From Psychroserpens luteolus (GTDB taxonomy: Bacteria > Bacteroidota > Bacteroidia > Flavobacteriales > Flavobacteriaceae), in contig NZ_JAHVXI010000002.1 of NCBI RefSeq assembly GCF_021032705.1, forward strand, positions 248,001 to 312,000: a stretch of DNA of 64,000 bases, written 5' to 3'. Within the stretch, counting starts at the first letter, position 1. Each line of letters starts with the position of its first letter. The translations under genes and the position numbers were made by a program. This document shows, in pieces, positions 43,948-52,395 of this stretch. The notes below the pieces were generated by a model, which had not been told where the DNA came from, did not search any database, and was given only the letters and a program-made list of their open reading frames with translations.

Positions 43948-44556
43948 ATGCTTAACTTCAACTTTAAAGACAATTATATTTTAGAAGACGATGTTGTAAA
44001 ACTGAGTCCGCTAAAAATTGAACATGTTCATGATTTGATTGATATCGCTAATGAAAGTGATATATGGAAATATTCATTTATAAAAGGTGATGGCGTTAAA
44101 AATCTTACGGCATATATTCAGTCTACTATAAACAATCGAAAAGCTGAAAAAGACTATCCTTTTATCGTTTTTGATAAAATCAAAAATAAATTTGCAGGAA
44201 GCACAAGGTACTGTGAAATTACTCCAATATTAAAAGCTATCAGGCTAGGTTATACTTGGTATGGAAAAGAATTTAGAGGTACTGGATTAAATAAGCATTG
44301 TAAATACCTACTTTTTAAATTTGCATTTGAAAATATGGGTGCTGAAAGAATTGGATTAGGAGCTTATGTTGAAAATGACATTAGTATTGCTGCCATGGAA
44401 AGTGTTGGTTGTAAAAAAGAAGGTGTTTTACGTAGCATTTTTCCAGCTATAGATGGAATAGGTCGTACAGATGCCGTTTTGATGAGTATTTTAAAAACAG
44501 ATTGGGAATCTTCGGTTAAATCCCAATTACAAAAAAGATTAAATCTAATCACATGA
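43948..44556 (+). CDS. GNAT N-acetyltransferase (RimJ/RimL type)
   Basis: 202 residues. GNAT fold with the acetyl-CoA P-loop region around 'GKEFRGTGLNKHCKYLLF' (Q/RxxGxG/A variant R-G-T-G-L-N) and the late 'DISIAAMESVGCKKEGVLR' helix-strand typical of RimJ/RimL relatives that acetylate protein N-termini or small molecules. Cytoplasmic. The stop overlaps the next ATG (ATGA), so it is coupled to the metallo-hydrolase gene. Confidence 0.88.
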   Translation: MLNFNFKDNYILEDDVVKLSPLKIEHVHDLIDIANESDIWKYSFIKGDGVKNLTAYIQSTINNRKAEKDYPFIVFDKIKNKFAGSTRYCEITPILKAIRLGYTWYGKEFRGTGLNKHCKYLLFKFAFENMGAERIGLGAYVENDISIAAMESVGCKKEGVLRSIFPAIDGIGRTDAVLMSILKTDWESSVKSQLQKRLNLIT

Positions 44557-45443
44557 GATTAAATAAATATATTCTAATTATATACAGCATTTGCTTAATT
44601 GCTTGTCAGACCAATACTTCTAAACAAGACTCAAGTTCTACTGGTTATTTAAAGCATCAAACAGCTGTTCTGGATTCAGATACTAAAAACACACTTAAAT
44701 TAGCTTATACTGGAAATATGGGTGTTTGTTTAGAGTATGATGATAAAACCGTTATCATTGATGGTTTACATGAGTATTATGATAAACCATATGTCTATCC
44801 TCCAGAATCTATGGTCAATCAATTAATAAAAGGAGAATTCAAAAATTTTTCCAAAATAGAGTTTTGTCTCTTTACGCATCTTCATGGTGATCATTTTAGT
44901 GGAAGATATGCAAAACGATATCTTGAATCTAGTGATGAAGCCTATGTTATAGGCTCATCTCAGTTAATGAAAGATGTTGTTACGCTTCGCACAAAATTAG
45001 ATAGTATGTCTAGTCGGTTTTTTCCTGTTCCATATAATAAAAAAGCACATTCTTTTAATGCCACAGGAATTAAAATTGAAGCAATTCAGTGCGATCATAC
45101 CAATCCACAACGACACAATAAAACTCAGAACATTGCTTATTTAGTCAATCTTGGTGGTTATAACATTTTGCATGTTGGTGATACCGATTGGAGTTTAACT
45201 CGTGAGCCTGCTAAAACTTTAGACATTAAAAACAAAACACTAGATATAGCAATCCTGCCCTATTGGCTACTCTTGGACGATAGTGATAGTAGTCAAGTGA
45301 ACGATATCCTTGCTCCAAAACATATTATCGCTACACATATTCCGCCAGATTTTAGTAAACGTAATCAAAATGAACTACAAGAGCGATTCCCAAATATTAC
45401 GTTGTTAATGGACTTAGGTGAAGTACATTATTTTTCAAAATAA
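44553..45443 (+). CDS. MBL-fold metallo-hydrolase lipoprotein
   Basis: 296 residues. Lipoprotein signal with lipobox 'LIAC' (Cys about 18), then a metallo-beta-lactamase fold: 'TGNMGVCLEYDDKTVIIDGL', metal site 'FTHLHGDHFSG' (THxHxDH), 'QCDHTN' and 'ILHVGDTDWS', with a C-terminal 'IIATHIPP' His. Expected in the periplasm or outer-membrane face as a zinc hydrolase of unknown substrate. No signs of a classical antibiotic beta-lactamase. Confidence 0.85.
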   Translation: MRLNKYILIIYSICLIACQTNTSKQDSSSTGYLKHQTAVLDSDTKNTLKLAYTGNMGVCLEYDDKTVIIDGLHEYYDKPYVYPPESMVNQLIKGEFKNFSKIEFCLFTHLHGDHFSGRYAKRYLESSDEAYVIGSSQLMKDVVTLRTKLDSMSSRFFPVPYNKKAHSFNATGIKIEAIQCDHTNPQRHNKTQNIAYLVNLGGYNILHVGDTDWSLTREPAKTLDIKNKTLDIAILPYWLLLDDSDSSQVNDILAPKHIIATHIPPDFSKRNQNELQERFPNITLLMDLGEVHYFSK

Positions 45444-45550
45444 TAAGATGTCAACCCTATTTAAGCTTTTGTTAAACTCGTAAATATCTATTTATCTTTT
45501 GCTATATTGTTGAAGAAGCAAAATCAGTCAAAACCTATACATACTTATCT

Positions 45551-46570
45551 ATGAAGAAGTTCTTAATACTTGCCCTCTTCTCATTAATAATCGCTAGTTG
45601 TCAATCTGAACCTAAGAAGAAGTTATCAGATTTAAATCTCTATTTTGAATCGGATATTGAAATTGACAGTGTATTTATTTCCAATATAGCACAAGACAGA
45701 GAATTTCAGTTTTTACCATTTTCAAATGTTATGAATATTGATTTAAATGATAGTATCAATGATTTATACAATATCAATTTTTATACAAAAAACGGATTGA
45801 TAATGAATCAAATGTGGTTAGACGGACAACAGTTACAAATTAAAGGTCGCATTTCAAAAAAAATAGAAATAGATACTGTTATAGGATCTAGCCTGTACTA
45901 CAAAGCCAAAGACTTTAGTAAGCGATATAAAAAAATGTCATCAAATTCATCAGAAATTAGTACTTCGGAAAACGAATTTTTGTTGCAAGAATTAGATGCA
46001 CATATAGAAAATCCATTTTCAATTCATGTGGCCTCACAGTTTTTGATGAAAAATATGCAAAACAAAGACGAGTTACAAAAAGCCTATGCTATATTAAATC
46101 GTCAACCCAAACAGATTAAAAATCATTTGTATAATGACTTTAAAAAAATCGAAAATCTCTTAACTGTAAATGCCATTGATATTTCCAATTATAAATTTTT
46201 AAATACTAATAATGAGCTCTCTGATATTACATTTTCTGAAGGAAAAATCCATCTTATAGATTTCTGGTTTGTAGATTGCAAACCTTGTGTAAAAGACCAT
46301 AAATACATATCAAAGCAACTGGATAAATTAAAAGCCAATAACATTGAACTTATTGGTGTATCCATAGATAGAGACCACTCAAAGTGGATGAACTACCTTG
46401 ACAGTAACTCTTATAATTGGGCAAATTTTAGAGATGTCGATAATTATGATGACAGACTGACTAAAAACATGTATATCAGCACATTTCCAACCTATATGCT
46501 TGTTGATGATCAAGGTAATATTATCAAAAACACGAATAACTATAAAGATATTGAAGAGCAATTAAAATGA
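45551..46570 (+). CDS. TlpA/ResA-like thioredoxin-fold lipoprotein
   Basis: 339 residues. Lipoprotein signal ends 'LIIASC' (Cys about 17). An N-terminal DUF4369-like beta domain (about 25-200) is followed by a thioredoxin domain with 'LIDFWFVDCKPCVKDHKYI' (redox CxxC = CKPC, about 243-246), 'IGVSIDRDHSKW' and the cis-Pro segment 'ISTFPTYMLVDDQGNI'. A periplasmic thiol-disulfide oxidoreductase. It overlaps the following YD-repeat gene by 4 bases, so the two are coupled. Confidence 0.88.
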   Translation: MKKFLILALFSLIIASCQSEPKKKLSDLNLYFESDIEIDSVFISNIAQDREFQFLPFSNVMNIDLNDSINDLYNINFYTKNGLIMNQMWLDGQQLQIKGRISKKIEIDTVIGSSLYYKAKDFSKRYKKMSSNSSEISTSENEFLLQELDAHIENPFSIHVASQFLMKNMQNKDELQKAYAILNRQPKQIKNHLYNDFKKIENLLTVNAIDISNYKFLNTNNELSDITFSEGKIHLIDFWFVDCKPCVKDHKYISKQLDKLKANNIELIGVSIDRDHSKWMNYLDSNSYNWANFRDVDNYDDRLTKNMYISTFPTYMLVDDQGNIIKNTNNYKDIEEQLK

Positions 46571-47499
46571 AAAAAATCATAAGCTTTCTATGCATTCTAA
46601 CGGTCCAATGGTCTTTTTCGCAAGTTGGCAATGACAAAAAAATCATTGCCAAAAACCAATTAAAGTCATCATTTGAAAAACATTGCTTTACAGGCTCTAA
46701 TAGCGGCTGCACATCCTTTTTTAAAGCATATGACAGACGCGGAAATGTTATTGAATGGAACATGGGACGTATTGGCACATTTTATAGGAGTACATATGAT
46801 AAAAATGACAATAAAATTGCACTGCAATGGATTGACAAAATAGATACCACAGATGTTACATTATTTAAATACGCCTATGATAAGTATGGCAATTTAATTA
46901 AAGATGAAGATGGCGTTTATAAAAATGATTATGACAAAAGAGGGAATTTAATTCAAATTACCAGTGAGACTAAAAATGGCACTAATGCCATTAAGAGAAA
47001 AACAGTGTTGCAAGTTTGGTCAGACTTTAATAAGCTCTTAAGCAAGACAACTAAAATAGAAATTATTAGTGAGTCTAGTCAACCAACGCTAAAAGATTTA
47101 TATGTTAAAACTTATAAATACGACGGCAATCAAAACTTAATAAAAGAACTCCATTTTTCAAATTATCAAGTTAAAAACACCATCACCTATAGCTATGATA
47201 ATTCCAATAGACTAATTGAAAAAATAGAAATCAATCCTTCTCGTTTAGAACAATTGAACAACATGACCTTTGGACATAGAGCCCCTTTAACAGCTATAAC
47301 AACAAGAATGTCCTATAACACTAACGGAAGCATTAAGGAAAAATACACCTATTTTAGCGACCCTTGTATGAGTCTTGATAATCATTTTTTATACAAACAT
47401 CATTATCTGGACAATGGTTTGTTGAGTCAAGTAGATGTTTATGAAAATGATGAGCAACGCTTTTCTATTAGTTACGACTATGAATATTTCAATAAATAA
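46567..47499 (+). CDS. Secreted protein with YD/RHS-type repeats
   Basis: 310 residues with a Sec signal peptide ending 'VQWSFSQ' (about residue 19). The body holds repeated YD-like units such as 'YAYDKYGNLIKDEDG', 'YKNDYDKRGNLIQI', 'YKYDGNQNLIKELHF' and 'YSYDNSNRLIEKIE'. There is no RHS core box or toxin tip, and the length is far below Rhs/TcC toxins; this is the short single-domain kind common in Bacteroidota. Probably periplasmic or surface; role unknown. Confidence 0.75.
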   Translation: MKKIISFLCILTVQWSFSQVGNDKKIIAKNQLKSSFEKHCFTGSNSGCTSFFKAYDRRGNVIEWNMGRIGTFYRSTYDKNDNKIALQWIDKIDTTDVTLFKYAYDKYGNLIKDEDGVYKNDYDKRGNLIQITSETKNGTNAIKRKTVLQVWSDFNKLLSKTTKIEIISESSQPTLKDLYVKTYKYDGNQNLIKELHFSNYQVKNTITYSYDNSNRLIEKIEINPSRLEQLNNMTFGHRAPLTAITTRMSYNTNGSIKEKYTYFSDPCMSLDNHFLYKHHYLDNGLLSQVDVYENDEQRFSISYDYEYFNK

Positions 47500-47508
47500 G
47501 AAAGTCAC

Positions 47509-48021
47509 GTGCTAAAAAAAGTAAAGAAAGAAGATTTAAAGTCAGACTTAGAAGACGCAACAATGCGCTTGCTCCAACTGGCAAGGCAAACGTGCTGGAA
47601 TACGATATCGAGTAATGCTGTTTATATCATTTCTGAAATAGAAAAAAACCCTAAAGACATACATATAAATACTCTAAAAAGTCGAAAAAAGAAAAACGAT
47701 AAAAAAACAGTAAAGTCCTTAGAACAAATCACTCAAGATTTAAACAATATTTACGATAATCTTTACGACATCAATCTTTATGTATACAAAAGCACTACTC
47801 GTTATACCATAATAGAGATTCAATATTTCCCAAAATCTTCCCTTGAGGCTTCTTTTTTAAAAACGGTAAAGGAAGAACGACCGATGCTACACTCCAAAAT
47901 CACTTTTCCGATATATCGCAAAAATAATTCTGAAAAATTTGATGTTAATTGGGAATTACAAGGTCTTAGATATAAATGGAATATGTTTTGGCATCGCTTA
48001 CTGGTTACTAAGAAAATATAA
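47509..48021 (+). CDS. Hypothetical protein
   Basis: 170 residues, no recognised family, no signal peptide. The first third is helical and charged ('KVKKEDLKSDLEDATMRLLQLARQ'), the middle Lys/Asn rich, and the last third looks like an alternating beta region. GTG start at 47509; no ATG precedes 'TMRLL'. It follows the YD-repeat gene by 9 bases and is probably the last gene of that operon. Confidence 0.55.
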   Translation: MLKKVKKEDLKSDLEDATMRLLQLARQTCWNTISSNAVYIISEIEKNPKDIHINTLKSRKKKNDKKTVKSLEQITQDLNNIYDNLYDINLYVYKSTTRYTIIEIQYFPKSSLEASFLKTVKEERPMLHSKITFPIYRKNNSEKFDVNWELQGLRYKWNMFWHRLLVTKKI

Positions 48022-48142
48022 AGATTTATAAACATGAGTTTTAAATAAGGATAGTTAATAACTCTGCATAAATCTCTTTCAAAAAACAACAACAATTTCC
48101 TATTTTGCAGTTCTGTTTAATCCAAAAAAACTGCCATTATAA

Positions 48143-50458
48143 ATGAAGGTCTGTATTGCCGAAAAACCTAGTGTCGCTCGAGAAATAGCACAAGTTCTTG
48201 GTGCCAATACCAAGCGCGATGGTTATTACGAAGGGAATGGCTATGCAGTGACCTATACGTTTGGGCATCTATGCACACTCATGGAGCCCAACGACTACAA
48301 GCCCTATTGGAAAAGCTGGGATTTGAATAACTTGCCCATGCTTCCAGAAAAGTTCAAAACCAAAGTGGTGAGCAATTCAGGTATAGAAAAACAGTTTAAT
48401 ATTGTAAAATCTCTTTTTGATAAAGCCGACGTTGTCATTAACTGTGGTGATGCTGGTCAAGAAGGAGAACTCATTCAGCGTTGGGTGTTAGATCAAGCCA
48501 ACTACAAAGGAAAAGTGCAACGCCTTTGGATTTCATCATTAACAACAGAAGCTATTAAAGAAGGTTTTGAAAGCCTCAAAGATTCAGAAACTTATGACAA
48601 TCTATATTATGCAGGGTTTTCTCGTGCCATTGGTGATTGGCTTTTAGGCATGAATGCAACGCGCTTGTATACAGTAAAACATGGTGGTTATAAGCAAGTA
48701 CTCTCTGTTGGTCGTGTACAAACACCAACCTTAAGTATGGTTGTAAATCGCTTTAAAGAAATTGAAAATTTTAAGCCACAACCGTATTGGGAATTACAAA
48801 CGCTATATCGAGACACATTATTTGCTTATGAGGAAGGTCGCTTTCTAAATATGAGCGATGGTGAAGTTTTAGCTAATAAAGTCAAGGAGCATGATTTTGA
48901 AATTGTTTCCATTACTAAAAAGAAAGGTAAAGAATACGCACCAAAGCTTTTTGATTTAACAGGATTACAAGTGTACTGCAATACTAAATTTGGATTTTCA
49001 GCTGATGAAACTTTAAAGATTGTACAAAAACTCTACGAACAAAAAGTAGTGACTTACCCAAGGGTTGATACGACGTTTTTACCAACAGACATTTATCCAA
49101 AAGTGCCTGGTATACTTCAGAAACTGACTAATTATTCTGAATTGACCCAATCGCTTTTAGGTACAAAAATAAAGAAGTCGGCTAAAGTATTCAACGATAA
49201 AAAAGTAACCGATCACCATGCGATTATTCCAACCGGAATTCAAATCAACCTGCAATACAATCAGCAACAAGTCTATGATATTATTGTCAAGCGTTTCATA
49301 GCTGTATTCTATCCAGACTGTGACGTTTCTAATACAACTGTTATTGGAAAAGCAGATGATGTCAATTTTAAAACTACTGGAAAAGAAATTTTAAAAGAAG
49401 GCTGGAAAGTCGTGTTTAAATTCGGAAAGACCTCTTCCTCCTCTAGCAATCAGCCTAAGGATATACTCCCAACATTTGAAAAAGGCGAAAAAGGACCTCA
49501 CCAACCTTCATTTTTAGAAAAACAAACCAAACCTCCAAATCAGTTTACCGAAGCCTCTCTCCTACGTGCTATGGAAACAGCTGGAAAACAAGTAGACGAT
49601 GATGAGCTGCGTGATTTAATGAAAGAAAATGGTATTGGTAGACCATCAACACGCGCCAATATAATTGAGACCCTGTTTAAGCGTCAATATATCAAACGCA
49701 ATAAAAAGCAAATCTTACCAACAGTAACAGGAATAGCGCTTATAGATACGATTCAAAATGAATTACTGAAATCGGCTGAACTCACCGGACTCTGGGAAAA
49801 GCAGCTCAAAGACATTGAAAAAGGAGACTTTAGTGCCAGTTTGTTTATCAAGAATATGAAAAAAATGGTTGATGAGCTCGTGTATGAAGTCCGCAGTGAA
49901 TCGTCGCGTGCGAATATCTCTCAAGCCATTGTTATTAAACAACGACAGGCAAAAGCAAACCAAACCAAAGCTGCAGGTATTTCCTCAGAGCAATGTCCTA
50001 AATGTAAAAAGGGTCATATCCTCAAAGGAAAATCGGCCTATGGCTGTAGTCATTTTAAATCGGGTTGCGATTTTGTAATGCCTTTTAAAATCTACGGAAA
50101 AAAGATTTCCGAAAAACAATTTGTCCGTTTATTACAAAAAGGATCTACTGTTAACCTTAAAGGATTCAAATCTGATAATGGAGTCTCAGAAGGCTTACTT
50201 CGTTTTGATGCGTCTTTTAAATTAATTTTGGAAGCCAAGAAAGGAGCTGTTAAAGTTTCCGAAGAAAAAAAATCAGATGACGCTAAATGTCCGAAATGTC
50301 AAAATGGGACTATTATCAAAGGAAAAACGGCTTATGGCTGCAGTGCCTACAAATTGGGCTGCGATTTTAGAATGTCGTTTGATACTATTCGCTCCAAAGC
50401 TAAAGACAAACAGCTAACTAAGGATTTAGTGTATTCAATTTTAAAAGGAGATATTTAA
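48143..50458 (+). CDS. topB: DNA topoisomerase III
   Basis: 771 residues, type IA topoisomerase. The TOPRIM domain has 'VCIAEKPSVAREIAQVLGA' and the acidic 'CGDAGQEGELI' (D-x-D replaced by DAGQEGE as usual in TopB); the catalytic tyrosine is Y305 in 'VVTYPRVDTTFL'. 'ASLLRAMETAGKQVDDDEL' and 'GIGRPSTRANIIETL' follow. Two C-terminal zinc ribbons of CPKC...GC...GC form are present ('CPKCKKGHILKGK' and 'CPKCQNGTIIKGK'). It decatenates and resolves recombination intermediates. Nothing indicates a plasmid or conjugative element. Two bases separate it from the next gene. Confidence 0.95.
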   Translation: MKVCIAEKPSVAREIAQVLGANTKRDGYYEGNGYAVTYTFGHLCTLMEPNDYKPYWKSWDLNNLPMLPEKFKTKVVSNSGIEKQFNIVKSLFDKADVVINCGDAGQEGELIQRWVLDQANYKGKVQRLWISSLTTEAIKEGFESLKDSETYDNLYYAGFSRAIGDWLLGMNATRLYTVKHGGYKQVLSVGRVQTPTLSMVVNRFKEIENFKPQPYWELQTLYRDTLFAYEEGRFLNMSDGEVLANKVKEHDFEIVSITKKKGKEYAPKLFDLTGLQVYCNTKFGFSADETLKIVQKLYEQKVVTYPRVDTTFLPTDIYPKVPGILQKLTNYSELTQSLLGTKIKKSAKVFNDKKVTDHHAIIPTGIQINLQYNQQQVYDIIVKRFIAVFYPDCDVSNTTVIGKADDVNFKTTGKEILKEGWKVVFKFGKTSSSSSNQPKDILPTFEKGEKGPHQPSFLEKQTKPPNQFTEASLLRAMETAGKQVDDDELRDLMKENGIGRPSTRANIIETLFKRQYIKRNKKQILPTVTGIALIDTIQNELLKSAELTGLWEKQLKDIEKGDFSASLFIKNMKKMVDELVYEVRSESSRANISQAIVIKQRQAKANQTKAAGISSEQCPKCKKGHILKGKSAYGCSHFKSGCDFVMPFKIYGKKISEKQFVRLLQKGSTVNLKGFKSDNGVSEGLLRFDASFKLILEAKKGAVKVSEEKKSDDAKCPKCQNGTIIKGKTAYGCSAYKLGCDFRMSFDTIRSKAKDKQLTKDLVYSILKGDI

Positions 50459-50459
50459 T

Positions 50460-51032
50460 ATGGAGCATTACCATTTTAAACTCTTTAAGCCTTATGGGTA
50501 TTTGAGTCAGTTTAAAACAAATGCTAGGCATGAACGCAATAAAAAATTCTTAGGAGAATTATACGATTTCCCAGAAGGCACGATGGCTATTGGACGACTA
50601 GATAAAGATTCTGAAGGTTTGCTTCTACTTACTACAGATGGAAAAATAAGCTACGAGATTACCAGCTCAAAAACCGATAAAGAATATTATGTACAAGTAG
50701 ATGGAGACATTACAGATGAAGCCATAGTTGAATTGCAGCAAGGTGTAACCATTACTCATAAAAATGAATCATACCTAACAAAACCTTGCAAAGTTTTTAA
50801 ATTAGAAGCTACTCCTAATCTTCCTCAACGCGTTAAAAAGATTCGTGATGAACGCCACGGCAAAACCTCATGGATTTCAATTACTATTAATGAAGGAAAG
50901 TTTAGGCAAGTACGCAAAATGACTGCACAAGTAGGTTTTCCTACATTGCGATTGGTAAGAGTAAGAATTGGGAGTATTACTTTAAAAGACCTAGAGATGG
51001 GAGAAGTTAATAAGCTAATAGCTATCCCATAA
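50460..51032 (+). CDS. rRNA pseudouridine synthase (RluE type)
   Basis: 190 residues, RsuA/RluE group. Starts with 'FKLFKPYGYLSQF' and has the catalytic Asp in 'AIGRLDKDSEGLLLLT' (D48), then 'KTSWISITINEGKFRQVRKM'. There is no S4 domain, as in RluE. It would isomerise a uridine in 23S rRNA. It is probably co-transcribed with topB (2-base gap) and is followed by a terminator. Confidence 0.9.
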   Translation: MEHYHFKLFKPYGYLSQFKTNARHERNKKFLGELYDFPEGTMAIGRLDKDSEGLLLLTTDGKISYEITSSKTDKEYYVQVDGDITDEAIVELQQGVTITHKNESYLTKPCKVFKLEATPNLPQRVKKIRDERHGKTSWISITINEGKFRQVRKMTAQVGFPTLRLVRVRIGSITLKDLEMGEVNKLIAIP

Positions 51033-51066
51033 AAAAAGCCAATGAAGAATCATTAGCTTTTTAATA
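51033..51066 (+). terminator. Rho-independent terminator after the topB operon
   Basis: AAAAAGC-C-AATGA / TCATT-A-GCTTTTT, a stem with one internal mismatch and an AGAA loop, ending in a T-run. It lies between convergent genes and its A-run gives a T-run on the other strand too, so it can act both ways. Confidence 0.7.
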
Positions 51067-51087
51067 TTTTTTAATTATTCTGTCAAA

Positions 51088-51549
51088 TTAGATTAACTTC
51101 ACACGAACCGCATTCATACCACGATTCCCTTTCTCTAATTCGAACTGTACTTTATCATTTTCTTGAATCTCATCAATTAATCCACTCACGTGGCAGAAAT
51201 ACTTTTCCTGATCTTCTGTATCGATAATAAAACCAAAACCTTTAGAATTATCAAAGAAAGATACTTTCCCTTTTCTAATTGGATCGTACTCTTCTTCCTC
51301 AACGTCTTCTTTTTTAGGTACGCCAAGTACAATGTTTTTTGCTTTTACTTTAATTTTGTTTGCTGGATCTGGTGGTGTATCTGTTAAATTGCCAAACTGA
51401 TCTACGTAAGCAAACGGAATACTATCAACACCTCCCTTTTCTTCCTTTTCGAGCTTACGAGCTTCCATTTTTTTACGCTTTTCTTCGCGTTTCTTTAAAC
51501 GTTTTTTTTCTTTTTCACTTTTGTTAAATGTCTGTTGCGACTTTGCCAT
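51088..51549 (-). CDS. Cold-shock-domain protein with long basic N-terminal extension
   Basis: 153 residues. The C-terminal 65 residues are a cold-shock domain with RNP1 'KGFGFI' and RNP2 'YFCHVS' (Cys in place of the usual Val). The first about 40 residues are almost all Lys/Glu/Arg ('EKEKKRLKKREEKRKKMEAR'), giving a charged helix, followed by a linker. It binds single-stranded RNA or DNA; the tail may aid RNA or ribosome contact. The 5' region contains two adjacent inverted repeats (51576-51605). Confidence 0.88.
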   Translation of the reverse strand: MAKSQQTFNKSEKEKKRLKKREEKRKKMEARKLEKEEKGGVDSIPFAYVDQFGNLTDTPPDPANKIKVKAKNIVLGVPKKEDVEEEEYDPIRKGKVSFFDNSKGFGFIIDTEDQEKYFCHVSGLIDEIQENDKVQFELEKGNRGMNAVRVKLI

Positions 51550-51575
51550 TCTTTATTTTGAAATCTAGTATTATA

Positions 51576-51605
51576 AGGTGCACAATACACCTCTTTACGT
51601 AAAGA
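51576..51605 (-). promoter_or_regulatory. 5' hairpin and palindrome in front of the cold-shock gene
   Basis: AGGTG-N7-CACCT (51576-51592) and the perfect palindrome TCTTTACGTAAAGA (51592-51605) lie next to each other. A -7-like box TATCTTTA (minus strand 51607-51600, one mismatch) overlaps the palindrome, so the first repeat would form a stem-loop at the very 5' end of the mRNA. This could act in mRNA stability or cold response. Confidence 0.35.
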
Positions 51606-51664
51606 TAGCAGTAATAATTGAATATCTAAAGTAAATATGAAATAAGTTAACCTAAAGTTAAAAC

Positions 51665-51696
51665 TTGCAAAATTAATAGTATTACTATTATATTTG
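51665..51696 (+). promoter_or_regulatory. Promoter of the type I secretion operon with an embedded palindromic operator
   Basis: TTG (51665-51667)-N21-TATATTTG (51689-51696), a full Bacteroidota consensus promoter 18 bases before the tetR-family ATG. Its spacer contains TAATAGTA-T-TACTATTA (51674-51690), an odd-length palindrome with perfect 8-bp half-sites overlapping the first two bases of the -7 box. A dimer bound there would block RNA polymerase. The first gene of the operon encodes a TetR-type protein, the natural ligand. Confidence 0.65.
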
Positions 51697-51714
51697 CATG
51701 TAATTTATAAATAA

Positions 51715-52395
51715 ATGAAAAGTTTACTATCAAATTTAAAGATTGACATCAACGATAAGATCTATTTAAAAGATCCTCAATCATCAGATCTCGGGAAGCG
51801 CATTATAGCGAACAGCATCAAGCTCATTGATGATATAGGTTTTGACAGTTTTACCTTCAAAAAGCTAGGAAATGCCATTGGTTCTAACGAAAGCTCTATA
51901 TATCGCTACTTCGACAGCAAGCATAAACTGCTACTCTATCTTACCTCTTGGTATTGGGCTTGGCTAGAATATCAGCTAGTATTCTCAACGGCCAATATGT
52001 CTAATCCAAACGAAAAGTTAGAAAAGGCAATTAATATATTAACACGTACAATAGAAGCAGATTCAACATTTGAGCATATAGACGAAGTTGTACTAAGTCG
52101 TGTAGTCATTAATGAATACTCAAAATCATATTTAACCAAAGAGGTTGACGAAGAAAATAAAGATGGGTATTTCTCTATCTATAAACGTCTTGTCACTCGA
52201 TTACGTGATATGATTATTGGAGTTAATAAAGATTATAAATTCCCTCATAGTCTTGCTAGCACTGTTTTAGAAGGCGCTTTACATCAGCACTTTTTAAAAG
52301 ATCATTTCAAGTCGCTTACAGACTGTGATCATAAAATACAACCTTCAGATTATTTTACACATTTAGTTTTTAATGCCTTAACAACTAACAAATGA
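51715..52395 (+). CDS. TetR-family transcriptional regulator
   Basis: 226 residues. The N-terminal HTH is at about 22-70 ('LGKRIIANSIKLIDDIGFDS', 'FTFKKLGNAIGSNESSIYRYF' pattern: turn and recognition helix ending in IYRYF). The C-terminal ligand-binding part is helical with an aromatic 'LTSWYWAWLEYQL'. It probably represses its own operon through the palindrome at 51674-51690. Overlaps the ABC gene by 4 bases. The inducer is unknown. Confidence 0.88.
   Translation: MKSLLSNLKIDINDKIYLKDPQSSDLGKRIIANSIKLIDDIGFDSFTFKKLGNAIGSNESSIYRYFDSKHKLLLYLTSWYWAWLEYQLVFSTANMSNPNEKLEKAINILTRTIEADSTFEHIDEVVLSRVVINEYSKSYLTKEVDEENKDGYFSIYKRLVTRLRDMIIGVNKDYKFPHSLASTVLEGALHQHFLKDHFKSLTDCDHKIQPSDYFTHLVFNALTTNK

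Noticed and set aside
44553-45443. MBL-fold protein as an antibiotic-resistance beta-lactamase
   Set aside because: Only the general THxHxDH fold motif is present, in a lipoprotein context unlike known class B enzymes.
46567-47499. YD-repeat protein as an Rhs toxin
   Set aside because: At 310 residues with no core box and no variable C-terminal toxin domain it is too small, and no immunity gene is evident.
48143-50458. topB as a sign of an integrative conjugative element
   Set aside because: No tra, mobilisation or integrase genes are present; flanking genes are ordinary chromosomal ones and topB is coupled to a pseudouridine synthase.
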